Counted from the stretch's first letter, positions 8,414 to 17,791 are shown. The stretch is 64,000 bases of DNA from Acidobacteriota bacterium (GCA_025353165.1 JANXRE010000116.1:20832-84831); one strand, 5' to 3'. Made by a program: numbers and translations. The notes: generated from the sequence alone by a model not told the origin.

Positions 8414-8895
8414 CAGAATAACCCCGGCTGCTCAGGCATCTGAAACTCACGGGACCACTGATCGTATATCTGGCTGAGCATGACGCGGATGTCGTGATCG
8501 CCCATTCCGCTGAAACGATCAACAACCCAAACCGCCCGGTCCTTCAGATCGCTGAGATATTCCGCCGTCAGAGAATCCAGAAAGGGTCCCGCATCGTCCT
8601 GCGCATAGTACATGAAGCCATTTTGGGTTGCGCTGCGACCTACAAGTCCGCGGCTGATCATCAGCAGCAATCCTCGCTCGATCAATTGCCGCCGGACAAG
8701 GAGCTCGCCCGAGCGCAACGGCAGCTTCGGGTGTATGCTCGCCGGTCCATCCACGTCGCCCGTGTGCACGAGGATGTAGTCGAATTCGAGGATGCGCTGC
8801 AGATCCAGTTGATCGGGGTATGATTCCGCAAGAAGAATAAGCGCGCGCACACCCGTCTCGATGGGGCTGTTGAACGTCTGAACCGCATCAGGCAT
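8413..8895 (-). CDS. ABC-3C middle component
   Basis: 160 residues, intact. The pattern FNSPIETGVRAL near the N-terminus, FDYILVHTGD and LRSGELLVRRQLIERGL, with a helical C-terminus, fits the small winged-helix-like middle components that sit between effector and ATPase in ABC-3C loci. Assignment rests mainly on size, composition and position. Its start overlaps the effector 3' end by eight bases, and its stop overlaps the ATPase start, so the three proteins are co-translated and likely form one complex. Confidence 0.72.
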   Translation of the reverse strand: MPDAVQTFNSPIETGVRALILLAESYPDQLDLQRILEFDYILVHTGDVDGPASIHPKLPLRSGELLVRRQLIERGLLLMISRGLVGRSATQNGFMYYAQDDAGPFLDSLTAEYLSDLKDRAVWVVDRFSGMGDHDIRVMLSQIYDQWSREFQMPEQPGLF

Positions 8896-9985
8896 TTTTC
8901 TTTACCCAGATGAACTTGCCTTCGTTCGCCAAATGGTGACACAGTCCCTGTTTGTCCTGCGTCTGAACCCGAATGCACAAGGCATTACACTTTGGGGAGA
9001 GCATACCCGCATGGCCCACCGTCGTTCTGATGCGGGTTAAGCCGTCCTTGTAGTCCATGTCGTAGATGTCTACGCACCCATGATAAATCTCCTCACGAAT
9101 TGCATCGAAGGCACCCGGATCGACGCTATCACGCGGAAAATTCCGCAGCGACTCCGCGTGGTAGAAGACCTCGCGTGAGCGATTGAAATGCTCCTCCATC
9201 TCGGGGTATTTCGCCAGATGGGAAAATTCGCTAAGCTGTACCGCCAGCCTCTCTGAGTACGCCTCGAACAACTGCTTTACATAACGGCTCTCGCCCGGCT
9301 GGACCTCAGTCGGAGGCGCAAGAACCGGCGGACGCTCGGGAAAACTCGCCGTACCAAAACGGCGAGCATAGAAAACGGTGTTGGCATGGTCCCTGATCAT
9401 CTGGGCAACGGGGATCATCTTGAAAATACTGAAGTCGAACTTGTCAAGATAGGAGTCCCCTTCGAGCGGAATCTCTTTCGTATCGGTTATTTTCGTCCTG
9501 CAATAGCCGTCCCAATTTTCGATCAGCTTCGCCTTCAGTTTCTTCGGCTTGGTAAGCAGCTTCTTCAGCTTCAGGCCGAGGCCCTTCGATGCAGCGAAGT
9601 AATAGGTCCGAGGGGGCGGGTACTCCCCCATGAACGAGTAGTAGATGATTTTGCCAAGCTCCACCCACACCTGCGTCGGCTTCAGCTCACAGGCATAGCG
9701 CTTGCACTGGACGTTATCTTATGGGCCTTCAAAATTTTTCTTTGTTTCAAAGCAGAGGATATCGAGCCCCATGTCGCCTGAACCCGCATAACGAACGATC
9801 TCGGCGTATTTCTTTTGTTGGGAGTATGCCCACTCTTCGGTGAAATCCTCCCACACTTCGGGTTTGAACGTCTGGATCAGGTCGGCGACCGGAAACGCCA
9901 TGCCCGAACCGACCTGCGTGGCGGTTCCCCCGGCGGCGCCGAATTTCAATTTTCGCGAATTGCCTATTATTTTCTTGGCGTCCAC
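8888..9985 (-). pseudogene. ABC-3C effector with nuclease-like N-domain, interrupted by one in-frame TAA
   Basis: Read from the GTG at 9985, the frame holds 88 residues, then TAA at 9721-9719, and resumes in the same frame to 8888 (365 codons in all). The N-part ends with GSGDMGLDIL (Asp71, Asp75) and the first residues after the stop are DNVQCKRY (Gln93, Lys95). Asp followed by Gln-x-Lys is the PD-(D/E)XK nuclease core of Mrr/REase-like effectors. Residues from about 150 onward would be the C-terminal domain contacting the middle component. A single base change from a tyrosine codon would create this stop. A shorter protein could start at an internal GTG (9670), lacking the nuclease residues. 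Inactivated effector, sequencing error or regulated readthrough are all possible. Confidence 0.7.
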
Positions 9986-10189
9986 GCGGTTCCAACCAGA
10001 CGGCTACCCGCACATCAAATTCGAACAAACCTGCCTAAAAATGTTCCGGTCCGAAGGACTGAGCATATCAAATATGCAGCCCCATCCGCTCTCCGACGAC
10101 GCATCAGTGCCGATCAGCAAAAAGATGATCTGGCGCGAAGTCGTCCGATCGAGTACCTGGAAGATTTCTAAGGAAAGGACGCGAAGCAC

Positions 10190-10492
10190 ATGAGAGACAA
10201 GTCCAGGATCTCGAATGACGAAGCCATGGCCCGGGAGCTACGCGAGAACCGGATTTCGCCGCGGAATACTTGAGAGCGGCGCTGGAAGACGAAGCCGAAC
10301 CCCGGGTGCGGTTGGTGGCCCTACGCCGGGTAGCGGAAGCCCGCGGCCATACCCCAAGTGGCCAAGACCGCCGGCGTCGAGCGCGAGAGCCTCTGTCGGG
10401 CACTTTCGCCGCGTGGCAATCCCCGGTTGTCTACGCTCGCCGCCGTTGCCAAGGCGATGGGGTTGAAGCTGACATTCGAATCCGGACGATAG
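10190..10492 (+). pseudogene. HigA-like addiction-module antidote, two compensating frameshifts
   Basis: Begins ATG at 10190 after an AGGAAAGG-containing leader (MRDKSRISNDEAMARELREN). After a one-base loss it continues in another frame as DFAAEYLRAALEDEAEPRV, and after a one-base gain near 10352 as PQVAKTAGVERESL and AAVAKAMGLKLTFESGR, ending at TAG 10490-10492. The final part is the Xre-type helix-turn-helix of the family called putative addiction module antidote protein. The cognate HigB/RelE-type toxin normally lies just upstream; no toxin frame is seen there, where the ABC-3C effector instead begins on the other strand. Confidence 0.75.
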
Positions 10493-10507
10493 CGCAAGCT
10501 CAGCGGC

Positions 10508-11870
10508 TTACGCCGAGCCTCCGCCGCGTCCCGCGGCGGTCGCTGGACCACACGCGCTCAGGCCACCGCGGCGCAGTTGATTGTGCAGTCCCGGGTCCAG
10601 CGGCCGGTGGTCGCGCGTGACGTAGAACACGTCGATTGCTTTGTGGCCTTCCGTGTCGATCAGCACTACCTCGATGTTGCACGCTGCCGCCGATAGCGTC
10701 GATCCGAGATCGTATAGCAGCCCGGGCCGGTCCTCGGCCACGATCTCGATCAACGTCGACGACGGCGAAGCGTTGTTGTCAAATCTGACCCTCGGTTCCA
10801 GACTCCCCGGGCGCAGGCGCGGCAAGGGACGGCGCTGCAACAGGCGGCGAACATCCTCCTTGCCCAGCGCGACCCGCGCTAACATGTATTCCAGCCGCTC
10901 GGACTCCTGCGGGTTCAGGTCCAGCGTCCGCAGCGGATCCGCCAAGACGAAGGTATCGAGGATTGTGCCGGCGCTATTTGAGAACGCCTCGGCTTTGAGG
11001 ATGTTGAAGCCGAAAGCCGCGAGCGCGCCGGCAAACGAGGCGAACAACCCGTACCGGTCCTTCGCCGCGACCACTACCTGGTAAAACCCATTCAACCGCT
11101 TCACCTGGACGGCCGCCCCGGAAGCTTGAGCGCGGGTTGCGAGTTCCAGGTGGGCATCCATCTGAACGCGAGTGTGCGTGCGCTGATAGCGCTTTGGAAA
11201 GCCTTCCAGAAAATCCGCCAGTTCCGGACTCGCGTCCGGCAAATCGTGGATGCGCTGGGTGGCGAGTTCGCGCGTCAGTTCCTCGTACCCCGCCAAATAC
11301 GCCCGCCAGAGCTGTTCGGCGCGCCAAGGAGTCATCGCCGCCGGGTGAACGGCGGTTATGTCCGCGCAGGTGAGCAGCGTCAGCAATTTCAGCCGCTCCA
11401 CCGTGCCCGCGCTCCCGGCGATGTGGCGGGCCGTGGCGCGGGGTCTGCCAAATCGCGCGAGGTCATCACCGCCGACAGAACCAGATGCTGATCGATCAGA
11501 AACAGCACGGTGTCGAAGTCCAGGGGCGGCAATTCCGCGCGGTTCCCGATGGCGCGCGCCAATTCCTTCGAGAGCGGAACGTGATCCCCCGATCCTTTGC
11601 CGATGTCATGCAGCAGGAGCGCAAAGCGCAGGACGTCCGGCCGGTCGATCTCGGCGAACAGGTCGCGGAAGCGGGCATCCTCGATGAATTCGAGCGACTC
11701 GATGGCCACCAGCGTGTGCTCGTCCACCGTGTAGCGGTGGTAGAAGTCGCGAACCACCAGGCATTCGACGCGGCGCCATTCCGGAATCCACGCCGCCAAT
11801 GCCCCGGTGTTCTGTGCGGCGCGAAGTCCGGCGGAGGCCCGCTGCTGGAGGAGGATCGAGCGCCAGGCTG
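10508..11870 (-). pseudogene. Truncated, frameshifted second copy of the glnD 3' half
   Basis: Closely resembles the C-terminal 57% or so of the intact glnD at 30748-33144: HD domain (FYHRYTVDEHTLVAIES, LLHDIGKGSG), then both ACT domains to the natural C-terminus. The frame breaks near 11440, where the intact gene has ATARQIAESVG. The 5' part ends abruptly at about 11870, exactly where the IS-end-like repeat begins, so an element insertion or a recombination at that element truncated it. It lacks the nucleotidyltransferase domain and cannot uridylylate PII. By eye roughly nine of ten bases match the intact gene. Confidence 0.9.
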
Positions 11871-11871
11871 G

Positions 11872-11995
11872 TTGTGAATTTCATTTTGGTGTCACTGGGA
11901 ATTTGGCTGTGGGCGGAAACAGAATGCAAGCGGATAAGGTGCTTAGAATGTGTGGATTACCACATAAATTCTATTTTAAGCTTTGTGAATTGACC
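11872..11995. repeat. IS-end-like repeat, copy 2
   Basis: The 33-base core 11879-11911 is identical to 5485-5517, and the following A/T-rich 80 bases are partly similar. It abuts the truncated glnD copy on one side and a transposase-like start on the other, as expected for the left end of an insertion sequence. Confidence 0.6.
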
Positions 11996-12020
11996 TGAAT
12001 CGTTAGTGGGGGAGGTGGTT

Positions 12021-12120
12021 ATGGGAGGGATTGCCCGGAAGATCGTCAAAGGGAACCCGGCCGTGCAATTGGTGCTGCCGATGGCCGAGACGTTGGGCTG
12101 GCTACGAGATCAAAAAACTT
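12021..12120 (+). pseudogene. N-terminal remnant of a transposase (IS256-like, tentative)
   Basis: ATG at 12021, preceded by a strong GGGGGAGG. It reads MGGIARKIVKGNPAVQLVLP and then MAETLGWLRD before homology fades. The VQLVLPMAE pattern recalls N-termini of IS256-family transposases seen in Acidobacteriota; this is from memory and unchecked. Only about 33 codons remain. Its placement behind the repeated IS end supports a decayed insertion sequence. Confidence 0.4.
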
Positions 12121-12179
12121 ATGTATGCGGGGGTGTAATCGAACGTGGCCGCACGCATCCCGGGCAGGTGGCGCTTCAG

Positions 12180-13035
12180 TTGAACTGCTGCAGGCTGACC
12201 CGCGACTTTTGGCTCTCGGCGCCATGAGTGTTTTTTCGATGCCAGTGCGAGCCGACCGGATGTAGACGTAGCTTTGGTAATACAGCCGCCAATGACCGGC
12301 TTCCCGCACGCCAAGAACGGTGGTGTATTGGGATGTAGTTCCTACTACGTCGACGCGTTTCTTTCCCGCCCTTGCATTTTCCGCGTCCTACTTGAGCTGA
12401 TCGGCGGTGGCCCGATACGTGTCCTTCTTGAGCGAGGCTGTTTTCGCGAAGCCCGGGATCTGGTTCTTGAGACCCTTCATGTACTGATTGGAAATTGTTG
12501 GCCGCGTCCAACGTCAGGGCGTTGGCATGGCAGACGACTTGCTGTCCATTCACCGTGCCGGTATAGATCTTGCATCCGGTGAGCGGATCGGTAAACATGA
12601 GATCCGGGCCGCCGGCGGCGGGAAGCGCCAGCAACGTGATCTGGTTGGCGCGCGCGGGAAGGTACAGCACGGGAAAGTAGCCGCCTTGCTGGTCGGGCCG
12701 TACCCAGGCGTCGTAGTAGTCGGGCTTCCTGTCCGTGGGTATATAGGGCGACCCGGCATAGAGCTCCAGCGCGAGATAACACGTCGGCGGATTTCGATGG
12801 GAGATCGCGGTGACCTCGAGACAGTCGTCCGGAGTGATTGGAACGCCATTCAGATCAAATGCCGCGATTTGGTTCTCGAGGTGTTCTTGGCGACTAGACC
12901 GCCCCCCAGCGACTGCCACGTCACTTCCGGTCCGATGGTGATATAGCCTTTGATTTTCACGAAGTTCTTGTTTAGGAAGCCGCCGGGATTCGTTCTGCCC
13001 CGGATCGGTTCAGTGTACACCCGGGGCGGCGGGGT
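12180..13035 (-). pseudogene. Multiply frameshifted gene of unknown function
   Basis: Coding character can be followed across three frames: first GRTNPGGFLNKNFVKIKGY and ITIGPEVTWQSLGGGLVAKN, then ENQIAAFDLNGVPITPDDCL through TGTVNGQQVVCHANALTL, then QYMKGLKNQIPGFAKTASLK, an in-frame TAG, and KKRVDVVGTTSQYTTVLGV onward. At least two frameshifts and one nonsense codon separate these parts. The composition (beta-rich, many Pro/Gly/Thr) suggests an exported or surface protein. I do not recognise the family. Confidence 0.6.
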
Positions 13036-13313
13036 TGTTTAGAAGTGACAGATTCGCAAATATGACAAACAGGCAGGGAAATATAAGCGTAGGGAGTACG
13101 TCAGACTGAGCGAACTGCAAGGGAGTGGTGTGCCGGGGGTGATTCTAAAGAAAGGGCATGAGGTTTCGCTACTTTCGCGTTTTACGGGGGGCACCTGCAC
13201 GGCGATGAATCGGGTTCCGTGTCATGCGCCGACTCCAGGTACCGGCGTGATAAGTCCGCACTTGCATGGATTGATAGGGCTGCGGTTCCCGTTGACTTGA
13301 GGAAGTGTTGTAG
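13036..13313. other. Gene-free stretch
   Basis: No frame with recognisable coding character was found on either strand. A TTGACT at about 13292 precedes the receiver fragment and may be a leftover -35 element. Confidence 0.45.
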
Positions 13314-13408
13314 ATGACGTTAGTAATCGATGATGACGACAATCTTCAGGACACCATTGGGCTGATGATCGAAAAGGAGGACTTTCGGCCTCTGCGGCGG
13401 ATAAGATC
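13314..13408 (+). pseudogene. N-terminal fragment of a response-regulator receiver domain
   Basis: From the ATG at 13314 the frame reads MTLVIDDDDNLQDTIGLMIE, the classic first strand with acidic cluster and first helix of a receiver domain. Homology stops after about 27 residues and the frame ends inside the photolyase 3' end. The rest of the regulator is absent. Confidence 0.5.
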
Positions 13409-14935
13409 TCACGCGGTGTTCTCTAAACTCTTTCGGAATTCATCCGCCTGCATCTGAATCGCAGTTTTCTTTTGGGAACTAAGCCTATCCACATTGCGCA
13501 TTTGCAACGCCATGCGCTGATTTGCCCGCAGGCGCTCGTCATGCCGCATAAGGAAGTCCCAATACAGCATCGTGAAAGGGCAAGCGTTTTCACCCGTGGA
13601 TTCAGCTGGATCGTAGCGGCAACCGGCACAATAGTTGCTCATTCGCTGAATGTACTTACCGGTTGCAACATAAGGCTTCGATGCCATAATGCCGCCATCA
13701 GCAAATTGCGACATACCGAGAGTGTTCGGCAACTCCACCCATTCCACCGCATCGACGTACACGGCCAGGTACCACTCGTGTATCTGTCGAGGCTCCACAC
13801 CCAGCATCAACGCAAACAAACCAGTCACCATCAGCCTCTGGATGTGATGCGCGTAGCCGTAATCAAGAGTCTGTTCAATGGCGGCTCGGAGGCACTGCAT
13901 GTCTGTCTGCCCCGTCCAATAGAATCGCGGTAACGGATGATGCGCATCGAGCTCGTTCTTCTCTGCATAACCTGGCATGTACAGCCAATAGATCCCACGT
14001 ACGTATTCCCGCCAACCGAGAATCTGACGGATGAATCCCTCCGTTGAGGCGAGCGGTGCCTTGCCGCTTCGATAACGCTCCTCAGCCGCCGCGATGACGC
14101 GCCGCGGATTGATCAGCTTCAGATTCAAGGCGACCGATAGACGCGAATGATATAGGAACGGCTGTCCGGTCCACATGGCATCCTCATACTCCCCAAAATC
14201 CGGTAACCGATTGTCGAGGAAAGCTTGCAATGCTTCTTCGGCTTGGACCGGCGTTACCGGCCAATCGAAATGGTCCAGTGTTCCCGGATGGGAGGCGAAC
14301 AGTTCGTTCACCAGTGTCAGAACCTGGCGGGTCAATTTGTCCGGCGCGAAGGACGCTGATTGTGGAACGAGACCTGGTCCCCGCTTGCCAAAGGTCCCCC
14401 GATTTTCTGAATCGTAGTTCCACTCCCCTCCCACAGGTGCCGTGCCATCCATCAGAACTTGATAGCGGCGGCGCATTTCCCGATAGAAGAACTCCATGCG
14501 GAGTTGCTTCCTGCCCTCGGCATGATGCCGAAAATCCTCAATCCTGCAGAGAAAGTGGGTGTCTGCAACAACGTCAATGCTGGGACAAACCTCACGTAAC
14601 GATTGTGCCACGCGATAGTCGCCCGGCTCGACAACCCGCACTCGTTGGGGCCGTAGTTGGCCAATTGTCTGATTTAGTTCACTAGCGAGCGTCGTGGGCT
14701 GAGAATCAATCTCGCGGTAGTCCACGGTCCAGCCTCGAGAGCGGAGTTCGTCGCGTAAATGACGCATGGCGCTCAAAAAGACGGCGACGCGCGCCTTGTG
14801 GCTCCAGACATGCGTTGACTCTTCAAGCACCTCTGCCATCCAGACACGGTCGAGCCGGGAGTCGAAGCTCTCGAATAGAGGCGACTCGCGGTCGAGTTGG
14901 TCGCCGAGTATAACGACGAGGTCGCGAATAGGCAT
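13409..14935 (-). CDS. Iron-sulfur cryptochrome/photolyase-related protein ((6-4) photolyase type)
   Basis: 508 residues from the ATG at 14935 (MPIRDLVVILGDQLD), matching the usual length of the PhrB/CryB group; longer upstream extensions lack homology. The DQL motif near the N-terminus and the C-terminal cysteine set (one in TDMQCLR, then CAGC and NAC) supply the four ligands of the [4Fe-4S] cluster known in this class. FAD-binding residues lie in the helical C-terminal half. Members repair (6-4) pyrimidine photoproducts or act as blue-light sensors. It lies downstream of the fasciclin gene on the same strand with a hairpin between, so it may be separately transcribed. No clear Shine-Dalgarno precedes the start. 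Confidence 0.9.
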   Translation of the reverse strand: MPIRDLVVILGDQLDRESPLFESFDSRLDRVWMAEVLEESTHVWSHKARVAVFLSAMRHLRDELRSRGWTVDYREIDSQPTTLASELNQTIGQLRPQRVRVVEPGDYRVAQSLREVCPSIDVVADTHFLCRIEDFRHHAEGRKQLRMEFFYREMRRRYQVLMDGTAPVGGEWNYDSENRGTFGKRGPGLVPQSASFAPDKLTRQVLTLVNELFASHPGTLDHFDWPVTPVQAEEALQAFLDNRLPDFGEYEDAMWTGQPFLYHSRLSVALNLKLINPRRVIAAAEERYRSGKAPLASTEGFIRQILGWREYVRGIYWLYMPGYAEKNELDAHHPLPRFYWTGQTDMQCLRAAIEQTLDYGYAHHIQRLMVTGLFALMLGVEPRQIHEWYLAVYVDAVEWVELPNTLGMSQFADGGIMASKPYVATGKYIQRMSNYCAGCRYDPAESTGENACPFTMLYWDFLMRHDERLRANQRMALQMRNVDRLSSQKKTAIQMQADEFRKSLENTA

Positions 14936-15186
14936 AGACGTTAGGAAAACTATCAACAGAGGCGAATCAGCGGCGAGAACGGACTGCGAATCGATTCGGC
15001 TTCTTGAAACCTGGCGGTGGCGCCCGACCCAGGATTCAACTAGCGCGAGAACGCTTGGTCTGCGGGAGTGCCCGTGATACTCAAGCAACCTCAACGTCGC
15101 CCGTGAACAGCCGCTAACCAAGACAGCGGCTCCCACGTAGTCGTCCAGCGCGTTTGCCGGTTTCACTCAGCGTGCTCTGCTGCACC

Positions 15187-15222
15187 AAGCCTCGCGGCGG
15201 GCGCAACCGCCGCCGCGAGGCA
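15187..15222 (-). terminator. Strong hairpin between fasciclin and photolyase genes
   Basis: GCCTCGCGGCGG and CCGCCGCGAGGC form a 12-bp GC stem with a short loop, just after the fasciclin stop on the minus strand. The following T content is weak, so termination may be partial or factor-assisted. Confidence 0.5.
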
Positions 15223-15232
15223 TACTCTACTC

Positions 15233-15646
15233 TTACTTAGGCATTACAACGGAGTCAATCACGTGAATGACTCCGTTGGTGGACAGGATGTCCGTCTTGA
15301 TCACCTTGGCGTCATTGATCATCACCGATCCGTTTGAAGCTTTGACCGTCAGTTCCTGGCCGTTGACGGTCTTCGCCGTCTTCAATGTCGCGACGTCCTT
15401 CGCCAACACCGTGCCCGGCACGACGTGGTACGTCAGGATCCCTTGCAGCTTGGCCTTGTTTTCCGGTTTCAAAAGGTTCTCTACAGTGCCGGCCGGCAGC
15501 TTTGCGAAGGCCTCATCGGTGGGTGCAAAAACGGTAAAAGGCCCCGTGCCTTTCAGGGTGTCAACCAGTCCGGCGGCCTTGACAGCGGCCACTAGTGTTT
15601 TGAAGGATCCGGCGGCTACAGCCGTATCCACAATATCGTGCATCAT
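15233..15646 (-). CDS. Fasciclin (FAS1) domain protein, single domain
   Basis: 137 residues from the ATG pair at 15646/15643, with AGGAG eight or so bases upstream. The FAS1 hallmarks H1 ([17 protein letters not shown]) and H2 (ILTYHVVPG), followed by [11 protein letters not shown], are all present, so it is one complete domain. There is no signal peptide, as in many small bacterial FAS1 proteins. FAS1 domains mediate adhesion or protein-protein contact. The longer frame upstream to 15925 has no homology and no better ribosome site. It is followed by a strong hairpin. Confidence 0.93.
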   Translation of the reverse strand: MMHDIVDTAVAAGSFKTLVAAVKAAGLVDTLKGTGPFTVFAPTDEAFAKLPAGTVENLLKPENKAKLQGILTYHVVPGTVLAKDVATLKTAKTVNGQELTVKASNGSVMINDAKVIKTDILSTNGVIHVIDSVVMPK

Positions 15647-15954
15647 GTGAGCGTTCTCCTTTATTTCGAGTCTAAAAATGGTCGATCCGCCTCTGCGCCC
15701 GTTCTGGTAACGTCCAACCGACAGATCGACACTAATTTGACTTCGGGTATTGCGCAGAGGACGTAGAAAATCTTGCAGGCTCCGTCTGCTTGTGCGTGGG
15801 TGTTGGTAATGGCTCCGAGGAAGCCCCGGTATGCTCGCGCGACGCTGTCGCGGCCGAAAACGCATCGGCACATTAATGGAGGCATCTGACAAAGGTAACG
15901 TGACACGCGGAACTAAACATCGCACTGGCCCAAAGAAGTCAGGACGAAGGGGCG

Positions 15955-16245
15955 CTACTGCTCAAATGCGATTCGCGCCGACGAGGACCTGCTGTATCGG
16001 AACACAAGAAAGTACCAGTGGAATGTCGCCGGGCCGCACTTCCAGGAGCTGTACAAGTTCTTCGAGGCGCCCGCGGGAGTAGCCGGAAGGATATCCGGAA
16101 GCCCGGCAAAAGCTAGATGAGCTGATGGCCGACCACGAAACGGTTGGTTAAAAACTGAGAGCGGTTGCGACACTTGTACTGACACGTGCAGCGCGATTTG
16201 GGAAGTGCCGATTTCCTCGGCGGGCAAATGGAGATGTTTGGCTGA
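15955..16245 (+). pseudogene. Degraded Dps (DNA-protecting ferritin-like) gene
   Basis: Three recognisable pieces lie in order but in different frames: ADEDLLYRNTRKYQWNVAGP followed by HFQELYKFFE; then EARQKLDELMADHETV; then GSADFLGGQMEM. In Dps these are the first helix with its WNV-GPHF ferroxidase motif, the third helix, and the C-terminal helix. At least two frameshifts and an internal deletion separate them. An intact ferritin-like gene at 20730 may cover part of the iron-storage role. Confidence 0.75.
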
Positions 16246-16350
16246 TGCGAAACAGATTTCCAGCCATCATTGCCAACTGCACCCCCATCCACACTGGCCG
16301 CATTTCTTACGCCGGATCGCCGATGCACTATTCGTACTGGAAGGGGTCAG

Positions 16351-16470
16351 CTAGTCCTTCTTGTGGGCCTGCTTGACTAATCTCCGCATTTCAAGGAAGG
16401 TAAACGTCAGACCGCCAGCCACCAAGAGAGAAGTAAACAACCCCACTACGAATATTGCTGTATCGGACAA
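16351..16470 (-). CDS. Tiny single-pass membrane protein (39 aa)
   Basis: Starts at TTG 16470, directly after the stop of the preceding small gene, with a GGAGG six bases upstream. It reads LSDTAIFVVGLFTSLLVAGG and continues to a basic tail ending VKQAHKKD. One transmembrane helix with the positively charged end predicted in the cytoplasm. It is too short for usual gene finders. The ribosome site and pairing with the next gene argue that it is real. Function unknown. Confidence 0.6.
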   Translation of the reverse strand: MSDTAIFVVGLFTSLLVAGGLTFTFLEMRRLVKQAHKKD

Positions 16471-16650
16471 TTAGCGCCTCCGAGCCACGTGAAAATAGAC
16501 AGCGGTACAAATGATCGAAGGTACCCATAGACCGACGAAGATGCCGGCGTTCTTGTTAACAGACATTCCGAATCCGAACCACAGTGATACCGAAAATAGG
16601 AAGGACAGGAATGCTGCCAGGAGAATCAGGAGGTCGCCTTTACTGAACAT
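16471..16650 (-). CDS. Small two-helix membrane protein (59 aa)
   Basis: ATG at 16650, preceded by GGAG nine bases upstream. It starts MFSKGDLLILLAAFLSFLFS and has a second hydrophobic helix containing GIFVGLWVPSIICTAV, ending VARRR. The two helices are joined by a short NKNAG loop. The stop is immediately followed by the TTG of the 39-residue partner, so the two are translated together. They lie about 150 bp downstream of the flavin oxidoreductase on the same strand. I do not recognise the family; the size and pairing resemble accessory subunits of membrane complexes. Confidence 0.65.
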   Translation of the reverse strand: MFSKGDLLILLAAFLSFLFSVSLWFGFGMSVNKNAGIFVGLWVPSIICTAVYFHVARRR

Positions 16651-16804
16651 GAGAAGTTGCTCCGAAAGTATTCATACTCCATTAGATGCGGTTGTGAGGC
16701 AAAAGACTTGAAACCTTTTTTGACCGGATCGCGCAGCGTGAGCGTCCGGTTGAAGGTTAAAGCCTAGACGATTGGTGGAAACCGGCCAGGCTCGCGGCTC
16801 TACT

Positions 16805-17761
16805 TTATCGGCCAGCAATGATCCGCTTGGCCACAGCTAACCCAGACAGGAATGCCCCTTCGATGCGGGGTCCCCCGAACGCATCACTAGCCAATGCTAG
16901 AGGTGCAGGGTCGAGCGTGAAAAGGTAAGGCTCGGCAAGTGTGGCGACTGGCTGGCTATATCTCCAACGGTGCAGCTGCCAGGTCAGCAGTTGGCTTCCG
17001 AGCCAAGGCTTGGCCGCGTCGAGGAGCAGTTGAGCCACCTCGTCCTGCGGAGCTTCAAAATAGGATCGCGTAAAATCCGCCTGCGCATGGATGGTCAGGG
17101 CTGCGTTCCCGAACGAAATTCCCTTTTGCGTATTGTCCGCGATAAACGCGATTGGTCCGCTATCCAATTTAACGCAACCGGGCGGTGGAACCTGGCTCGG
17201 TCCCCCGAGCGTCGCCAACAGGGCGAAGCAGGGATTATAAGCGATGTTGTTCAGGCTGGAGACAATGTCCGCTGGTAAGCAATCCACACAATGGGCAAGT
17301 AAAGCCATCGACTGCGGCGCGGGTGGCGTGAGCAGTAGAGTGCCCGCGCTAAACTCTTGTCCCGCGTCTGTCAGAATTCGCCAGCCCTTTTCCGCAGGCT
17401 CAACCCGCTCTACGGTTGTTTGGCTCCTAAGGTCGAGCGGCCTCGCGAGCTCATTCACGATGCCGCTCATGCCTTCGACTCCGCGATAGCGAACATGTCC
17501 CGATTCAGTAAACCAGGGCTTTGCCCATCCGGAAGCTTCCCATCGTTCGACCGCCGCTTGGAACCTGGAGTCACGCACAGTGAAGAATTGCGCACCATGG
17601 TCGAGCCGGCTCTGTCCAATCCGCCGCGTCGCCATCCGACCACCGGCGCTGCGACCTTTCTCGAGCAGTACAACTTCCCAACCGCTCTGGCACAGAACGT
17701 CTGCTGCGGTCAGGCCGGCTATGCCCGCTCCAACGATCAGGCAGGAACTCGTTTGACCCAT
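16805..17761 (-). CDS. FAD-dependent oxidoreductase, renalase/amine-oxidase-like
   Basis: 318 residues from the ATG at 17761 (MGQTSSCLIVGAGIAGL); an upstream ATG at 17791 is possible. The dinucleotide-binding GAGIAGL, then EKGRSAGGRMATRR, and the C-terminal GPRIEGAFLSGLAVAKRI are the FAD contacts of the short NAD(P)/FAD-dependent oxidoreductases related to renalase. LDHGAQFFT is characteristic of the group. The substrate is unknown; homologues are often cytoplasmic. No operon partner is clear except the tiny membrane genes downstream. Confidence 0.85.
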   Translation of the reverse strand: MGQTSSCLIVGAGIAGLTAADVLCQSGWEVVLLEKGRSAGGRMATRRIGQSRLDHGAQFFTVRDSRFQAAVERWEASGWAKPWFTESGHVRYRGVEGMSGIVNELARPLDLRSQTTVERVEPAEKGWRILTDAGQEFSAGTLLLTPPAPQSMALLAHCVDCLPADIVSSLNNIAYNPCFALLATLGGPSQVPPPGCVKLDSGPIAFIADNTQKGISFGNAALTIHAQADFTRSYFEAPQDEVAQLLLDAAKPWLGSQLLTWQLHRWRYSQPVATLAEPYLFTLDPAPLALASDAFGGPRIEGAFLSGLAVAKRIIAGR

Positions 17762-17791
17762 ACTTTCATCTTGACGCGTACTGGCTACCAT

